From the NCBI RefSeq assembly GCF_002920895.1, contig NZ_PQVG01000010.1, positions 1 to 64,000 on the forward strand: 64,000 nucleotides of DNA, given 5' to 3'. Positions 24,867 to 32,549 of the stretch are shown in pieces; the first letter of the stretch is position 1; every line of letters starts with the position of its first letter. A model generated the notes under the pieces. That model was not told where the DNA came from, searched no databases, and saw only the letters and a program-made list of their open reading frames with translations. This DNA comes from Flavobacterium alvei (GTDB taxonomy: Bacteria > Bacteroidota > Bacteroidia > Flavobacteriales > Flavobacteriaceae). A program made the translations under genes and the position numbers.

Positions 24867-25790
24867 AAATACCTAAATCTAATAAGATACCAAAACCTAT
24901 TAATGCTTGCCTTGATGCAGTTTATTTTTAGATATGGTTTTCTGGAATTGCAAAATATTCCTTTGGCTTTGGCGCATTGGCAGTATATTTTGTTGGTTTT
25001 GGCAACGGTTTTTATTGCTGCTGGTGGCTACATTATCAACAATATTATGGATGTAGAAACCGATGCCGAAAACAAGCCTGAAACTCTTATTGTAGGTAAA
25101 CTGATTTCCGAAACTAAGGCGTATAATTTATACTTTGGTTTTACCGTAATTGGCGTGGCTATTGGTTTTTATTTATCGAATGTAATTGAAAAACCTAGTT
25201 TTGCCTCTATTTTTATAATTATTGCTGCAATGCTTTATTTTTATGCCACGAACTTGAAACAAACTTTGCTAATAGGAAATTTTGTTGTGGCTTTACTGCT
25301 TTCGTTAAGTGTCATTATAATTGGAATTTTCGATTTGTATCCTGTAACTTTTGAGGAAAACAGACCTGTTATGGGATTGCTTTTTGGCATTCTTCTCGAC
25401 TACGCTCTTTTTGCTTTTATCATTAATTTCATCCGTGAGATTGTTAAAGATTTACAAGACGTGAATGGTGATTCTATTGAAGAAATGAGCACTTTGCCAA
25501 TTGTTTTTGGAGTAAATCGAACAACGAAGTTGGTTTTTGTACTGAGTTTTATTCCAATAATTTGTATCGCTTATTACATTAATACCAACTTGTTTGCTTC
25601 GGGATTGATTTATGCCACTTTATACGGATTGGTTTTCATATTGGCGCCACTTTTATACTTTTCGATAAAAATTGTATCGGCAAAAGAAATACAAGATTAC
25701 CATCATTTGAGTACGGTTTTAAAATGGATTCTGTTTTTCGGAATACTTTCTATTGCGGTTATCAGCTTAAATATAAAATGCAATGCTTAA
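24864..25790 (+). CDS. UbiA-family prenyltransferase (geranylgeranylglycerol-phosphate type)
   Basis: 308 residues with eight to nine membrane segments. The first Asp-rich site is NNIMDVETDAENKPETLIVGKL and the second is REIVKDLQDVNGDSIEEMSTLPIVFG, together binding the Mg-diphosphate of the prenyl donor. Flavobacterial members are usually annotated as geranylgeranylglycerol-phosphate geranylgeranyltransferase, but the exact acceptor is not proven. The 3' end overlaps maf by 8 bp. Confidence 0.85.
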   Translation: MKYLNLIRYQNLLMLALMQFIFRYGFLELQNIPLALAHWQYILLVLATVFIAAGGYIINNIMDVETDAENKPETLIVGKLISETKAYNLYFGFTVIGVAIGFYLSNVIEKPSFASIFIIIAAMLYFYATNLKQTLLIGNFVVALLLSLSVIIIGIFDLYPVTFEENRPVMGLLFGILLDYALFAFIINFIREIVKDLQDVNGDSIEEMSTLPIVFGVNRTTKLVFVLSFIPIICIAYYINTNLFASGLIYATLYGLVFILAPLLYFSIKIVSAKEIQDYHHLSTVLKWILFFGILSIAVISLNIKCNA

Positions 25791-26367
25791 AAATAAATTA
25801 CAAAAATACAAACTGATATTAGCTTCGGGTTCGCCAAGACGCCAACAATTTTTCAAGGATTTAGACCTAGATTTTGAAATTAGATTGAAAGAGATCGAGG
25901 AGATTTTTCCTCCAGAACTAAAAGCAGAAGAAATTACCAATTATTTGGCTGAATTAAAAGCTAGCGCTTTCGAAGGTGAATTGCAATCCAACGAAATCTT
26001 GATAACAAGCGACACCATTGTTTGGCACAAAAATAAAGCTTTGGGAAAACCAAAAGATGCACTTGACGCCTTTGAAATTCTTAAATCTTTATCGAATGCT
26101 ACTCACGAAGTAATCACCTCGGTTTGTTTTAAAACCAATACAACAATTGAAGTATTTTATGAAGTTACCCAAGTTACTTTCAATGAATTGAGTGATGAAG
26201 CGATTCAGTATTATATTGAAAACTACAAACCATTTGACAAAGCGGGAGCTTACGGTATCCAGGAATGGATTGGTTTTGTGGGTGTTTCCAAAATTGAAGG
26301 CTCCTATGCCAATGTGATGGGGATGCCAACCGATAAAGTTTACGAATATTTGTGTAAATTAGCCTAA
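25783..26367 (+). CDS. maf: Maf-family nucleotide pyrophosphatase
   Basis: 194 residues. Maf proteins hydrolyse dTTP, UTP and modified nucleotides to the monophosphate, cleaning the nucleotide pool. Motifs are LILASGSPRRQQFFKDL at the start, ITSDTIVW (catalytic Asp), GKPKDALDAFEIL and the C-terminal DKAGAYGIQEW and GSYANVMGMPTDKVYEYL. It overlaps the prenyltransferase gene and is probably co-translated. Confidence 0.94.
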   Translation: MLKNKLQKYKLILASGSPRRQQFFKDLDLDFEIRLKEIEEIFPPELKAEEITNYLAELKASAFEGELQSNEILITSDTIVWHKNKALGKPKDALDAFEILKSLSNATHEVITSVCFKTNTTIEVFYEVTQVTFNELSDEAIQYYIENYKPFDKAGAYGIQEWIGFVGVSKIEGSYANVMGMPTDKVYEYLCKLA

Positions 26368-26377
26368 AAAGTAACCT

Positions 26378-26908
26378 ATGATATTTTTAAATAATTTTAC
26401 CAGAGAAGCAATTAGCACGGGAATTTTACTGGTGTTGGTAGTATTGTCTCGGATTATTTTTTCAAAATTAATACGAAGTTTTGCCAAACGAAGTCAAACA
26501 ATCGAACAACGAACGAGATTGGTTATCAAATACATTCATTTGTTTGTCAATATTATGGCAGCTTTTGGTTTGATAATCATTTGGGGAGTCAATACCAAGG
26601 ATATTATTATTGCCATTTCTTCTTTTACAACCGTTGTGGGTGTGGCGATGATTGCCCAATGGTCGATTTTGAGCAATATCACTTCGGGTATCATTTTGTT
26701 TTTTTATTTTCCTTTCAAAATTGGGGATGTAATCCATATTCACGATAAAGATTTTCCCATCGAAGCCGAAATTGAAGACATCAGGGCTTTTTATGTTTAT
26801 TTGAGAGATAAGGATGGAAGAATAATTGTGTATCCCAATAATTTGTTGCTACAAAAAGGCATTTCGATATTAAAAACTCCAGTAGCTGAAAAAGAGTTTT
26901 TTGATTGA
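26378..26908 (+). CDS. Small MscS-type mechanosensitive channel
   Basis: 176 residues with two to three membrane segments and the MscS core: AISSFTTVVGVAMIAQWSILSNITSGIILFFYFPFKIGDVIHI, which includes the pore helix and the start of the beta domain. It is much shorter than MscS because the C-terminal alpha/beta domain is missing, which is common in flavobacterial copies. It releases osmolytes when the membrane is stretched. It is the last gene of the plus-strand run. Confidence 0.85.
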   Translation: MIFLNNFTREAISTGILLVLVVLSRIIFSKLIRSFAKRSQTIEQRTRLVIKYIHLFVNIMAAFGLIIIWGVNTKDIIIAISSFTTVVGVAMIAQWSILSNITSGIILFFYFPFKIGDVIHIHDKDFPIEAEIEDIRAFYVYLRDKDGRIIVYPNNLLLQKGISILKTPVAEKEFFD

Positions 26909-27000
26909 ACAAATGAATAAGAAATATATTTCGGCATAGTTATTGTCTAATGTTTGGTATAATTTTTTAATTAAGAATAATTATAAAAAAAAACAAAAAG

Positions 27001-27483
27001 ATGAAAACGTTAAAATTAATTATTGCGGGAATGTTTCTTATTGTATCCGGTGCGGTACAATCGCAAGTTTCGGTAAATATCAATATAGGTAATCCTCCAT
27101 CTTGGGGACCAGTTGGATATTCTAATGTAGAATATTATTTTTTGCCAGATGTTCAAGCCTATTATGATATTCGAGCCACACAGTTTATCTATTTAAGTAA
27201 TGGAAAATGGTGTCGATCAAGATATTTACCTGGACCATATAGAAATTATGATTTGTATGGTGGTTATAAAGTTGTTTTGAATGATTATCACGGTTCAAAA
27301 CCTTATGTTCATTATAACAATCACAAAGTAAAATACCATAAAGGATACAAAGGAAAACCTCAAAAAACCATTGGAAATAATCCTCATTATCATAGCGATA
27401 ATGGCAATCATTATGGCAATGACAATAAAGGCAACGGAAATAAAGGAAATGGAAATAATGGACACAGAAATGGTAAACATTAA
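27001..27483 (+). CDS. Exported Tyr/His/Gly/Asn-rich protein of unknown function
   Basis: 160 residues with a Sec signal (LKLIIAGMFLIVSGAVQSQ). The middle (VEYYFLPDVQAYYDI, YLSNGKWCRSRYLP, YDLYGGYKVVLNDYHG) looks like a small secreted domain seen in many flavobacteria. The last 45 residues are a low-complexity His/Asn/Gly/Lys tail (GNDNKGNGNKGNGNNG) that may bind metal or polymer. I cannot assign a function. Confidence 0.7.
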   Translation: MKTLKLIIAGMFLIVSGAVQSQVSVNINIGNPPSWGPVGYSNVEYYFLPDVQAYYDIRATQFIYLSNGKWCRSRYLPGPYRNYDLYGGYKVVLNDYHGSKPYVHYNNHKVKYHKGYKGKPQKTIGNNPHYHSDNGNHYGNDNKGNGNKGNGNNGHRNGKH

Positions 27484-27499
27484 TTCCTAATTTAGGTTT

Positions 27500-27537
27500 A
27501 AAAGAGAGAGAGTCAAATTTGATTCCCTCTCTTTTTT
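27500..27537 (+). terminator. Terminator of the Tyr/His-rich protein gene
   Basis: AAAAGAGAG (27500-27508) pairs with CTCTCTTTT (27527-27535), followed by T residues. Confidence 0.75.
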
Positions 27538-27569
27538 GTTATTTATCAAACGAATAATTACTATATTTG
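27535..27569 (+). promoter_or_regulatory. Promoter of the PIG-L deacetylase gene
   Basis: TTTG (27535-27538), 23-bp spacer, TATATTTG (27562-27569). This fits the Bacteroidota sigma-A pattern at the long end of the spacing range, 28 bases before the ATG. Confidence 0.5.
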
Positions 27570-27597
27570 ATTTCATTGCAAATTTAATTTTAGAAAT

Positions 27598-30123
27598 ATG
27601 CAGAAAGCTTTGATTGCATCCATTATTATTTTTCTTCTTTCTTTCCAAATAATAAATGCGCAAAACCCTCAAAAACTCAATTCGGCACAAATTTATAATC
27701 AAATTCAGAAACTTAATTTTCTGGGTTCGGTTCTGTATGTTGCCGCACATCCTGATGACGAAAACACCCGATTAATTACTTATTTGTCTAATGAAGTTAA
27801 AGCAAGAACCGCCTATTTATCTTTGACAAGAGGCGATGGTGGACAAAACCTGATTGGTTCTCAGCTTAGAGATTTATTGGGCGTAATTCGAACACAAGAA
27901 TTAATTGAAGCTAGAAAAATGGATGGTGGTGAACAAATTTTTACTCGTGCGAATGATTTTGGTTTTTCCAAAAATCCAGAGGAAACTATTGAAATTTGGG
28001 ATAAAGAAAAAGTACTTTCTGATATTATTTTTGCCATTCGAAAATTTCAACCCGATGTAATTATCAATCGTTTTGACCATAGAACGTCTGGAAATACTCA
28101 TGGTCATCATTCGGCATCGGCAATTTTGAGTTTTGAAAGTTTTGAAAAAGCCAATAATCCAGCTGTTTTTCCCGAGCAATTGAGCTTGGTACAACCTTGG
28201 CAAACCAAACGTCAATTTTTTAATCCATCGTGGTGGTTTTTTGGTAGCAAAGAGAAATTTGCTGCAGCCGATAAATCAAATTATCTTACTATTGAAACTG
28301 GTGTTTATTATCCATCTATTGGAAAATCAAATCAGGAAATTGCTGCTTTGAGTCGCAGTTGTCATCAATCACAAGGTTTTGGAAGTACGGGAGTTCGAGG
28401 CGAAGAAACAGAGTATTTAGAACAAATAAATGGTGATGTTTTAAAAGATAAATCGTCTATTTTTGAAGGAATTGATACCTCTTGGAATCGTGTAAAAGGA
28501 GGGAAGCCTATTGGCGAATTGATAACTAAAATTGAAGCCGAATTTGATTTTAAAAACCCTTCGGCGAGTATTCCAGATTTAGTAAAAGCCTATTCGATGA
28601 TTCAAGCATTAGATGAAAATCATTGGAAAACTCAAAAAACGGAAGAGATTAAGAATACAATTGCAGCTTGTGCAGGTTTGTATCTTGAAGCTGTTTCGCA
28701 AAATCAGGAAGCGACTCCAGGAAGTATAGTAAAATTGAAACTGGAAGCCATCAATAGAAGTTTTGCAGAGATGCAATTAGAATCGATTACTAGCTTGCCA
28801 GAGCAAAAAGTAACCACTGAAAATATAGTGTTAGAATGCAATAGTTTAAAAAACATTTCGATTGATTTGCAATTGCCTTCTGATATAGAATATACGCAAC
28901 CCTATTGGTTAAAAGAAGCTGGAACCGATGGAATGTACACTGTTTCAAACCAAAAGAATATTGGAATTCCAGATGTTATTCGAGAGGTAAAAGTAATTTT
29001 TAACACTCGAATTTGTGGAGTCGAAATCCCTTTTGAGCGAACTGTGGTTTACAAATACAATGATGGAGTAAAAGGCGAAATGTATAATTATTTAGACATT
29101 GTTCCAGAAGTTTCTACTACTATTTTAGACAAAGTATCACTTTTTAAAAACACTAAAAGAAAATATATTGCTGTAAAAGTTAAGGCTGGAAAAGATGCTG
29201 TAAAAGGCGATTTACAGCTCGAATTACCAATAAACTGGATGGTTTTGCCAAAATCAATTCCATTTTATTTAGAAAAAAAAGGTGGGGAACAAACATTCTA
29301 TTTTGAAGTAACACCACCTAACGCTCCCGAAGATGCTATAGCCAAAAGTGTTGCTATAATTGATGGTAAACGTTTTGACAAAGAACAAATTATCATCGAT
29401 TTTGATCACATTACCAAACAACAGGTTTTGAAACCTTCGGAATCTAAGTTTTTGCGTTTTGATTTAAAGACAAAAGATCAAAAAATAGCTTATATTATGG
29501 GGGCTGGAGATGAAGTTCCTAATTGTTTGAGGCAAATGGGGTATAAAGTGACTTTAATCCATCCTGAAGAACTATCTCCAGAAAAATTAGCTAATTTTGA
29601 TGTAGTTGTAACTGGAATTCGAGCTTTTAACACCATTAAAGTATTGGCTAATCGACAAAATATTCTTTTTGAATTTGTGAAATCAGGCAAAACAATGATT
29701 TCACAATACAACACGCCCGATATTATTTATAATATTGCGCCTTATTCAATGAATCTTTCTCAAGATAGGGTAACTGATGAAAATGCTGAAGTTCGATTTT
29801 TAGAACCCAATCATACCGTATTGAATTCGCCAAATAAAATTACTTCCAAAGATTTTCAAGGTTGGAAACAAGAACAAGGATTGTATTATCCCAATCAATT
29901 TGATAAAGCTTTCACCTCAATTTTATCTTCAAATGATAAAGGTGAAACGCCCAAAAATGGTGCTCTATTAATTGCACCTTACGGAAAAGGATATTATATT
30001 TACACAGGTTTAAGTCTTTTTAGAGAATTACCCGAAGGAGTTTCAGGGGCTTATAAAATATTGGCCAATATGATTTCTTTGCAAAATCCAGTAGTAATTC
30101 CAGTTGAAAAAGTGAAACTTTAA
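27598..30123 (+). CDS. Exported PIG-L-family deacetylase with large C-terminal region
   Basis: 841 residues with a Sec signal (IIIFLLSFQIINAQ). Residues about 30-290 form the PIG-L/LmbE deacetylase domain with zinc ligands HPDDE (AAHPDDENTRLI) and HGHHSASA. PIG-L enzymes remove N-acetyl groups from sugar conjugates. The remaining 550 residues include beta-sandwich sequence and a Rossmann/GATase-like end (GAGDEVPNCLRQMGYKVTLI; VVVTGIRAFNTIKVL). Such long forms are common in Bacteroidota. It is followed closely by a tiny membrane protein and a sodium:solute symporter, suggesting it releases a sugar or amine that is then imported. Confidence 0.85.
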   Translation: MQKALIASIIIFLLSFQIINAQNPQKLNSAQIYNQIQKLNFLGSVLYVAAHPDDENTRLITYLSNEVKARTAYLSLTRGDGGQNLIGSQLRDLLGVIRTQELIEARKMDGGEQIFTRANDFGFSKNPEETIEIWDKEKVLSDIIFAIRKFQPDVIINRFDHRTSGNTHGHHSASAILSFESFEKANNPAVFPEQLSLVQPWQTKRQFFNPSWWFFGSKEKFAAADKSNYLTIETGVYYPSIGKSNQEIAALSRSCHQSQGFGSTGVRGEETEYLEQINGDVLKDKSSIFEGIDTSWNRVKGGKPIGELITKIEAEFDFKNPSASIPDLVKAYSMIQALDENHWKTQKTEEIKNTIAACAGLYLEAVSQNQEATPGSIVKLKLEAINRSFAEMQLESITSLPEQKVTTENIVLECNSLKNISIDLQLPSDIEYTQPYWLKEAGTDGMYTVSNQKNIGIPDVIREVKVIFNTRICGVEIPFERTVVYKYNDGVKGEMYNYLDIVPEVSTTILDKVSLFKNTKRKYIAVKVKAGKDAVKGDLQLELPINWMVLPKSIPFYLEKKGGEQTFYFEVTPPNAPEDAIAKSVAIIDGKRFDKEQIIIDFDHITKQQVLKPSESKFLRFDLKTKDQKIAYIMGAGDEVPNCLRQMGYKVTLIHPEELSPEKLANFDVVVTGIRAFNTIKVLANRQNILFEFVKSGKTMISQYNTPDIIYNIAPYSMNLSQDRVTDENAEVRFLEPNHTVLNSPNKITSKDFQGWKQEQGLYYPNQFDKAFTSILSSNDKGETPKNGALLIAPYGKGYYIYTGLSLFRELPEGVSGAYKILANMISLQNPVVIPVEKVKL

Positions 30124-30133
30124 ACACGCAATT

Positions 30134-30241
30134 ATGGAAAATACAAAAGTATTTACTTGGAAAAAGAGCTACACTTGGGTTCTTGTGGCTAATGCTATTT
30201 ATATTTTATTTTTTTATTTTTTGATGAAACTATATTCCTAG
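30134..30241 (+). CDS. 35-residue single-span membrane protein paired with the symporter
   Basis: ATG at 30134 gives 35 codons. The N-terminus MENTKVFTWKKSYTWVLV is followed by one hydrophobic span (ANAIYILFFYFLMKLYS). It sits 10 bp after the PIG-L gene and ends 3 bp before the symporter ATG. Tiny one-span proteins before sodium:solute symporters occur in several transporter families, so a small accessory subunit is likely. Function not shown. Confidence 0.65.
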   Translation: MENTKVFTWKKSYTWVLVANAIYILFFYFLMKLYS

Positions 30242-30244
30242 CCT

Positions 30245-31966
30245 ATGCAACTATTTGACTGGATTGTTCTTATTGTAACCTTACTTTTTATAGTGATTTA
30301 TGGCGTTTGGAAAACAAAAGGAAGTAAAAATGTAGAAGATTATATTCTCGGAAGTAATGAGACTCCTTGGCATACGGTAGGGCTTTCGGTTATGGCTACA
30401 CAAGCCAGCGCAATAACTTTTCTTTCAACACCTGGTCAGGCTTATCATGACGGAATGGGGTTTTTGCAATTTTATTTCGGTTTGCCTATTGCAATGGTGG
30501 TTATTTGCGTGACTTTTATTCCTTTATATCACAAATACAAGGTTTTTACGGCATACGAATACCTCGAGAAACGCTTCGATTTGAGAACACGTTCGCTTGC
30601 AGCAGTTCTTTTTTTGGTTCAAAGAGGATTAGGAACCGGATTGACCATTTATGCACCAGCTATTATTTTATCGGCATTGTTAGGTTGGAATTTGACAATA
30701 ATGAATATTGTAATAGGAGTTTTAGTAATTATATATACCTTTTCAGGGGGAACAAAAGCGGTAAATGTCACTCAAAAACAGCAGATGTTTGTTATTATGT
30801 TGGGTATGTTTATCACTTTTTTTCTGATTTTGTATTTTTTACCCAACGATATGACATTTACAAGCGCTTTGCATATTGCTGGGGCAAACGACAAAATGGA
30901 TATTGTTAATTTTTCATTTGACCCAGAAGAAAAATATACTATTTGGAGCGGACTTACAGGAGGTTTTTTCTTGGCTTTGGCTTATTTTGGAACCGACCAA
31001 TCACAAGTAGGACGCTATTTGTCAGGAAAATCAGTTCGAGAAAGTCAAATGGGTTTGATTATGAATGGCTTGTTAAAAGTGCCTATGCAATTTTTTATTT
31101 TGCTAACGGGAGTGATGGTTTTTGTGTTTTTTCAATTCAATCCGGTTCCGCTAAATTTTAATCCCAACAATAAAATAATTGTAGAAAAATCAATATACAA
31201 ATCAGAGTATAATGCATTAGAAAAAAAATTGGAAGCACTTTCAGAAGATAAGAAAGTAATTAATTTGTTGTATATCGATCAACTCAATCAAGATTATGAC
31301 AACCCGATTCTTCGAAAAGAATTGATAATATTATCAAGTAGAGAAAAAGATTTGAGAGATCACGCTAAAGAATTAATTCTAAAAGCCGATAAACGAAGTG
31401 AAACCAATGATAAAGATTATGTATTCTTTCATTTTATTTTGCATTATTTGCCCAAAGGATTAATAGGTTTGTTACTGGCAGTAATTATTTCAGCGGCCAT
31501 GTCTTCTACGGCTTCGGGTTTAAATGCATTGGCTTCGACTACGGCAATTGATATCTATAAACGAAATGTTAAAGAAGCAAAAACGGAAAGACATTTTGTA
31601 AATGTGACCAAGTTTTTCACTTTGTTCTGGGGAATTGTTGCCATTCTTTTTGCTAGTATTGGAACATTGTTCGAAAATTTAATTCAACTGGTCAATATTG
31701 TAGGATCTATTTTCTACGGAACTGTTTTAGGTATTTTCCTTGTTGGGTTTTACATCAAATTCGTTCAGTCTAAAGCGATATTTTATAGTGCTGTAATTAG
31801 CCAAACCGCTATTTTTATTATATACTACTTTGCTATCTTTATTTATCCGAGTGGTGAAGAAAAATTGGGTTATTTGTGGCTCAACTTCATCGGAGCAATA
31901 CTAACAATTGTATTGTCAATGATGATGCAAGCATTGGCTTTTAGAAACAAAACTACTACCCATTAA
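30245..31966 (+). CDS. Sodium:solute symporter (SSS family)
   Basis: 573 residues with about 13 membrane segments of the LeuT-fold SSS family. Typical sequences are SVMATQASAITFLSTPGQAYHDG and GTKAVNVTQKQQMFVIMLGMF, the GGFFLALAYFGTDQSQVGRYLSG segment, and AVIISAAMSSTASGLNALAST, which forms the Na2 site. A 100-residue charged loop (about 300-395) rich in Lys, Glu and Asp separates two segments. The substrate is unknown; a sugar or amine is suggested by the PIG-L deacetylase upstream. Confidence 0.88.
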   Translation: MQLFDWIVLIVTLLFIVIYGVWKTKGSKNVEDYILGSNETPWHTVGLSVMATQASAITFLSTPGQAYHDGMGFLQFYFGLPIAMVVICVTFIPLYHKYKVFTAYEYLEKRFDLRTRSLAAVLFLVQRGLGTGLTIYAPAIILSALLGWNLTIMNIVIGVLVIIYTFSGGTKAVNVTQKQQMFVIMLGMFITFFLILYFLPNDMTFTSALHIAGANDKMDIVNFSFDPEEKYTIWSGLTGGFFLALAYFGTDQSQVGRYLSGKSVRESQMGLIMNGLLKVPMQFFILLTGVMVFVFFQFNPVPLNFNPNNKIIVEKSIYKSEYNALEKKLEALSEDKKVINLLYIDQLNQDYDNPILRKELIILSSREKDLRDHAKELILKADKRSETNDKDYVFFHFILHYLPKGLIGLLLAVIISAAMSSTASGLNALASTTAIDIYKRNVKEAKTERHFVNVTKFFTLFWGIVAILFASIGTLFENLIQLVNIVGSIFYGTVLGIFLVGFYIKFVQSKAIFYSAVISQTAIFIIYYFAIFIYPSGEEKLGYLWLNFIGAILTIVLSMMMQALAFRNKTTTH

Positions 31967-31995
31967 AACATAACCAGTAAAAGGGAGTATTTGAA

Positions 31996-32028
31996 GCATT
32001 GTTTTTTAAAGAAACAATGCTTTTTTTA
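31996..32028 (+). terminator. Terminator of the PIG-L/symporter operon
   Basis: AGCATTGTTT (31996-32005) pairs perfectly with AAACAATGCT (32013-32022), followed by T residues. Confidence 0.9.
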
Positions 32029-32137
32029 TTACTGTCCGAAGGTAATTTGGATAAAAATAAATTATTTTCGATACATACCTCTCCAAAAAGCAAATAAATC
32101 GTATTTATTTATTAAAATAAATCTTATAATTATTATC

Positions 32138-32166
32138 AAAAAAAGATCTCAAAAGGGTCTTTTTTT
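32138..32166 (+). terminator. Second terminator-like hairpin
   Basis: AAAAAAGATC pairs with GGTCTTTTTT with one G-U pair, followed by T residues. The gap 31967-32549 also contains a GTAAC-TTTT-GTTAC palindrome (32332-32345); otherwise it is AT-rich with no gene. Confidence 0.55.
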
Positions 32167-32411
32167 GTTTTAAATGTCTAAATTTTTATTTTTTTTTATT
32201 TTTTTTTTAAAAGTTTTTAGTCATTTTTTCGATAAATAAACAAGACCAAAATCTCTCTTTTTTTTAAAATTACCTAAAACACTTTTTTTTTGGAATATTT
32301 TGGGTATTAAGCTCAAAAAAAAGAGGGTTATGTAACTTTTGTTACGTTTTTTATTAGCTTAGAATACTATTTTATCCACCAAAAATAGGAAAAATAGGAT
32401 GGATATTGAAT

Positions 32412-32425
32412 ATGATAAATGTCAT
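32412..32425 (+). promoter_or_regulatory. FNR-like site before the sulfur operon
   Basis: ATGATAAATGTCAT is a near-perfect palindrome of the TGAT-N4-RTCA type. Similar sites stand at 51585 and 54641, and a perfect FNR box at 41720 near the Crp/Fnr gene. It is centred about 100 bp upstream of the likely transcription start. Confidence 0.5.
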
Positions 32426-32483
32426 AAAAATGAAATCTCGATATAATTAAATTTACAGAGAAATGGAATAATAATTTTTACAA

Positions 32484-32513
32484 TTTGAATAGTTTTAAGG
32501 TATAATACATTTG
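32484..32513 (+). promoter_or_regulatory. Promoter of the sulfur operon
   Basis: TTTG (32484-32487), 18-bp spacer, TACATTTG (32506-32513). Both boxes match the Bacteroidota consensus exactly. The -7 box covers the in-frame TTG at 32511, so that codon cannot be the start and the ATG at 32550 is used. Confidence 0.75.
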
Positions 32514-32549
32514 AATTTGTACAAATTCATAAAAAAATCAAAAAAAAAT

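Noticed and set aside
27295..27480. 61-codon minus-strand frame rich in Ile/Met
   Set aside because: Shadow of the His/Asn/Gly-rich tail of the secreted protein.
31991..32173. 60-codon frame after the symporter
   Set aside because: It spans two terminator hairpins and is made of Lys/Ile/Phe-rich AT sequence.
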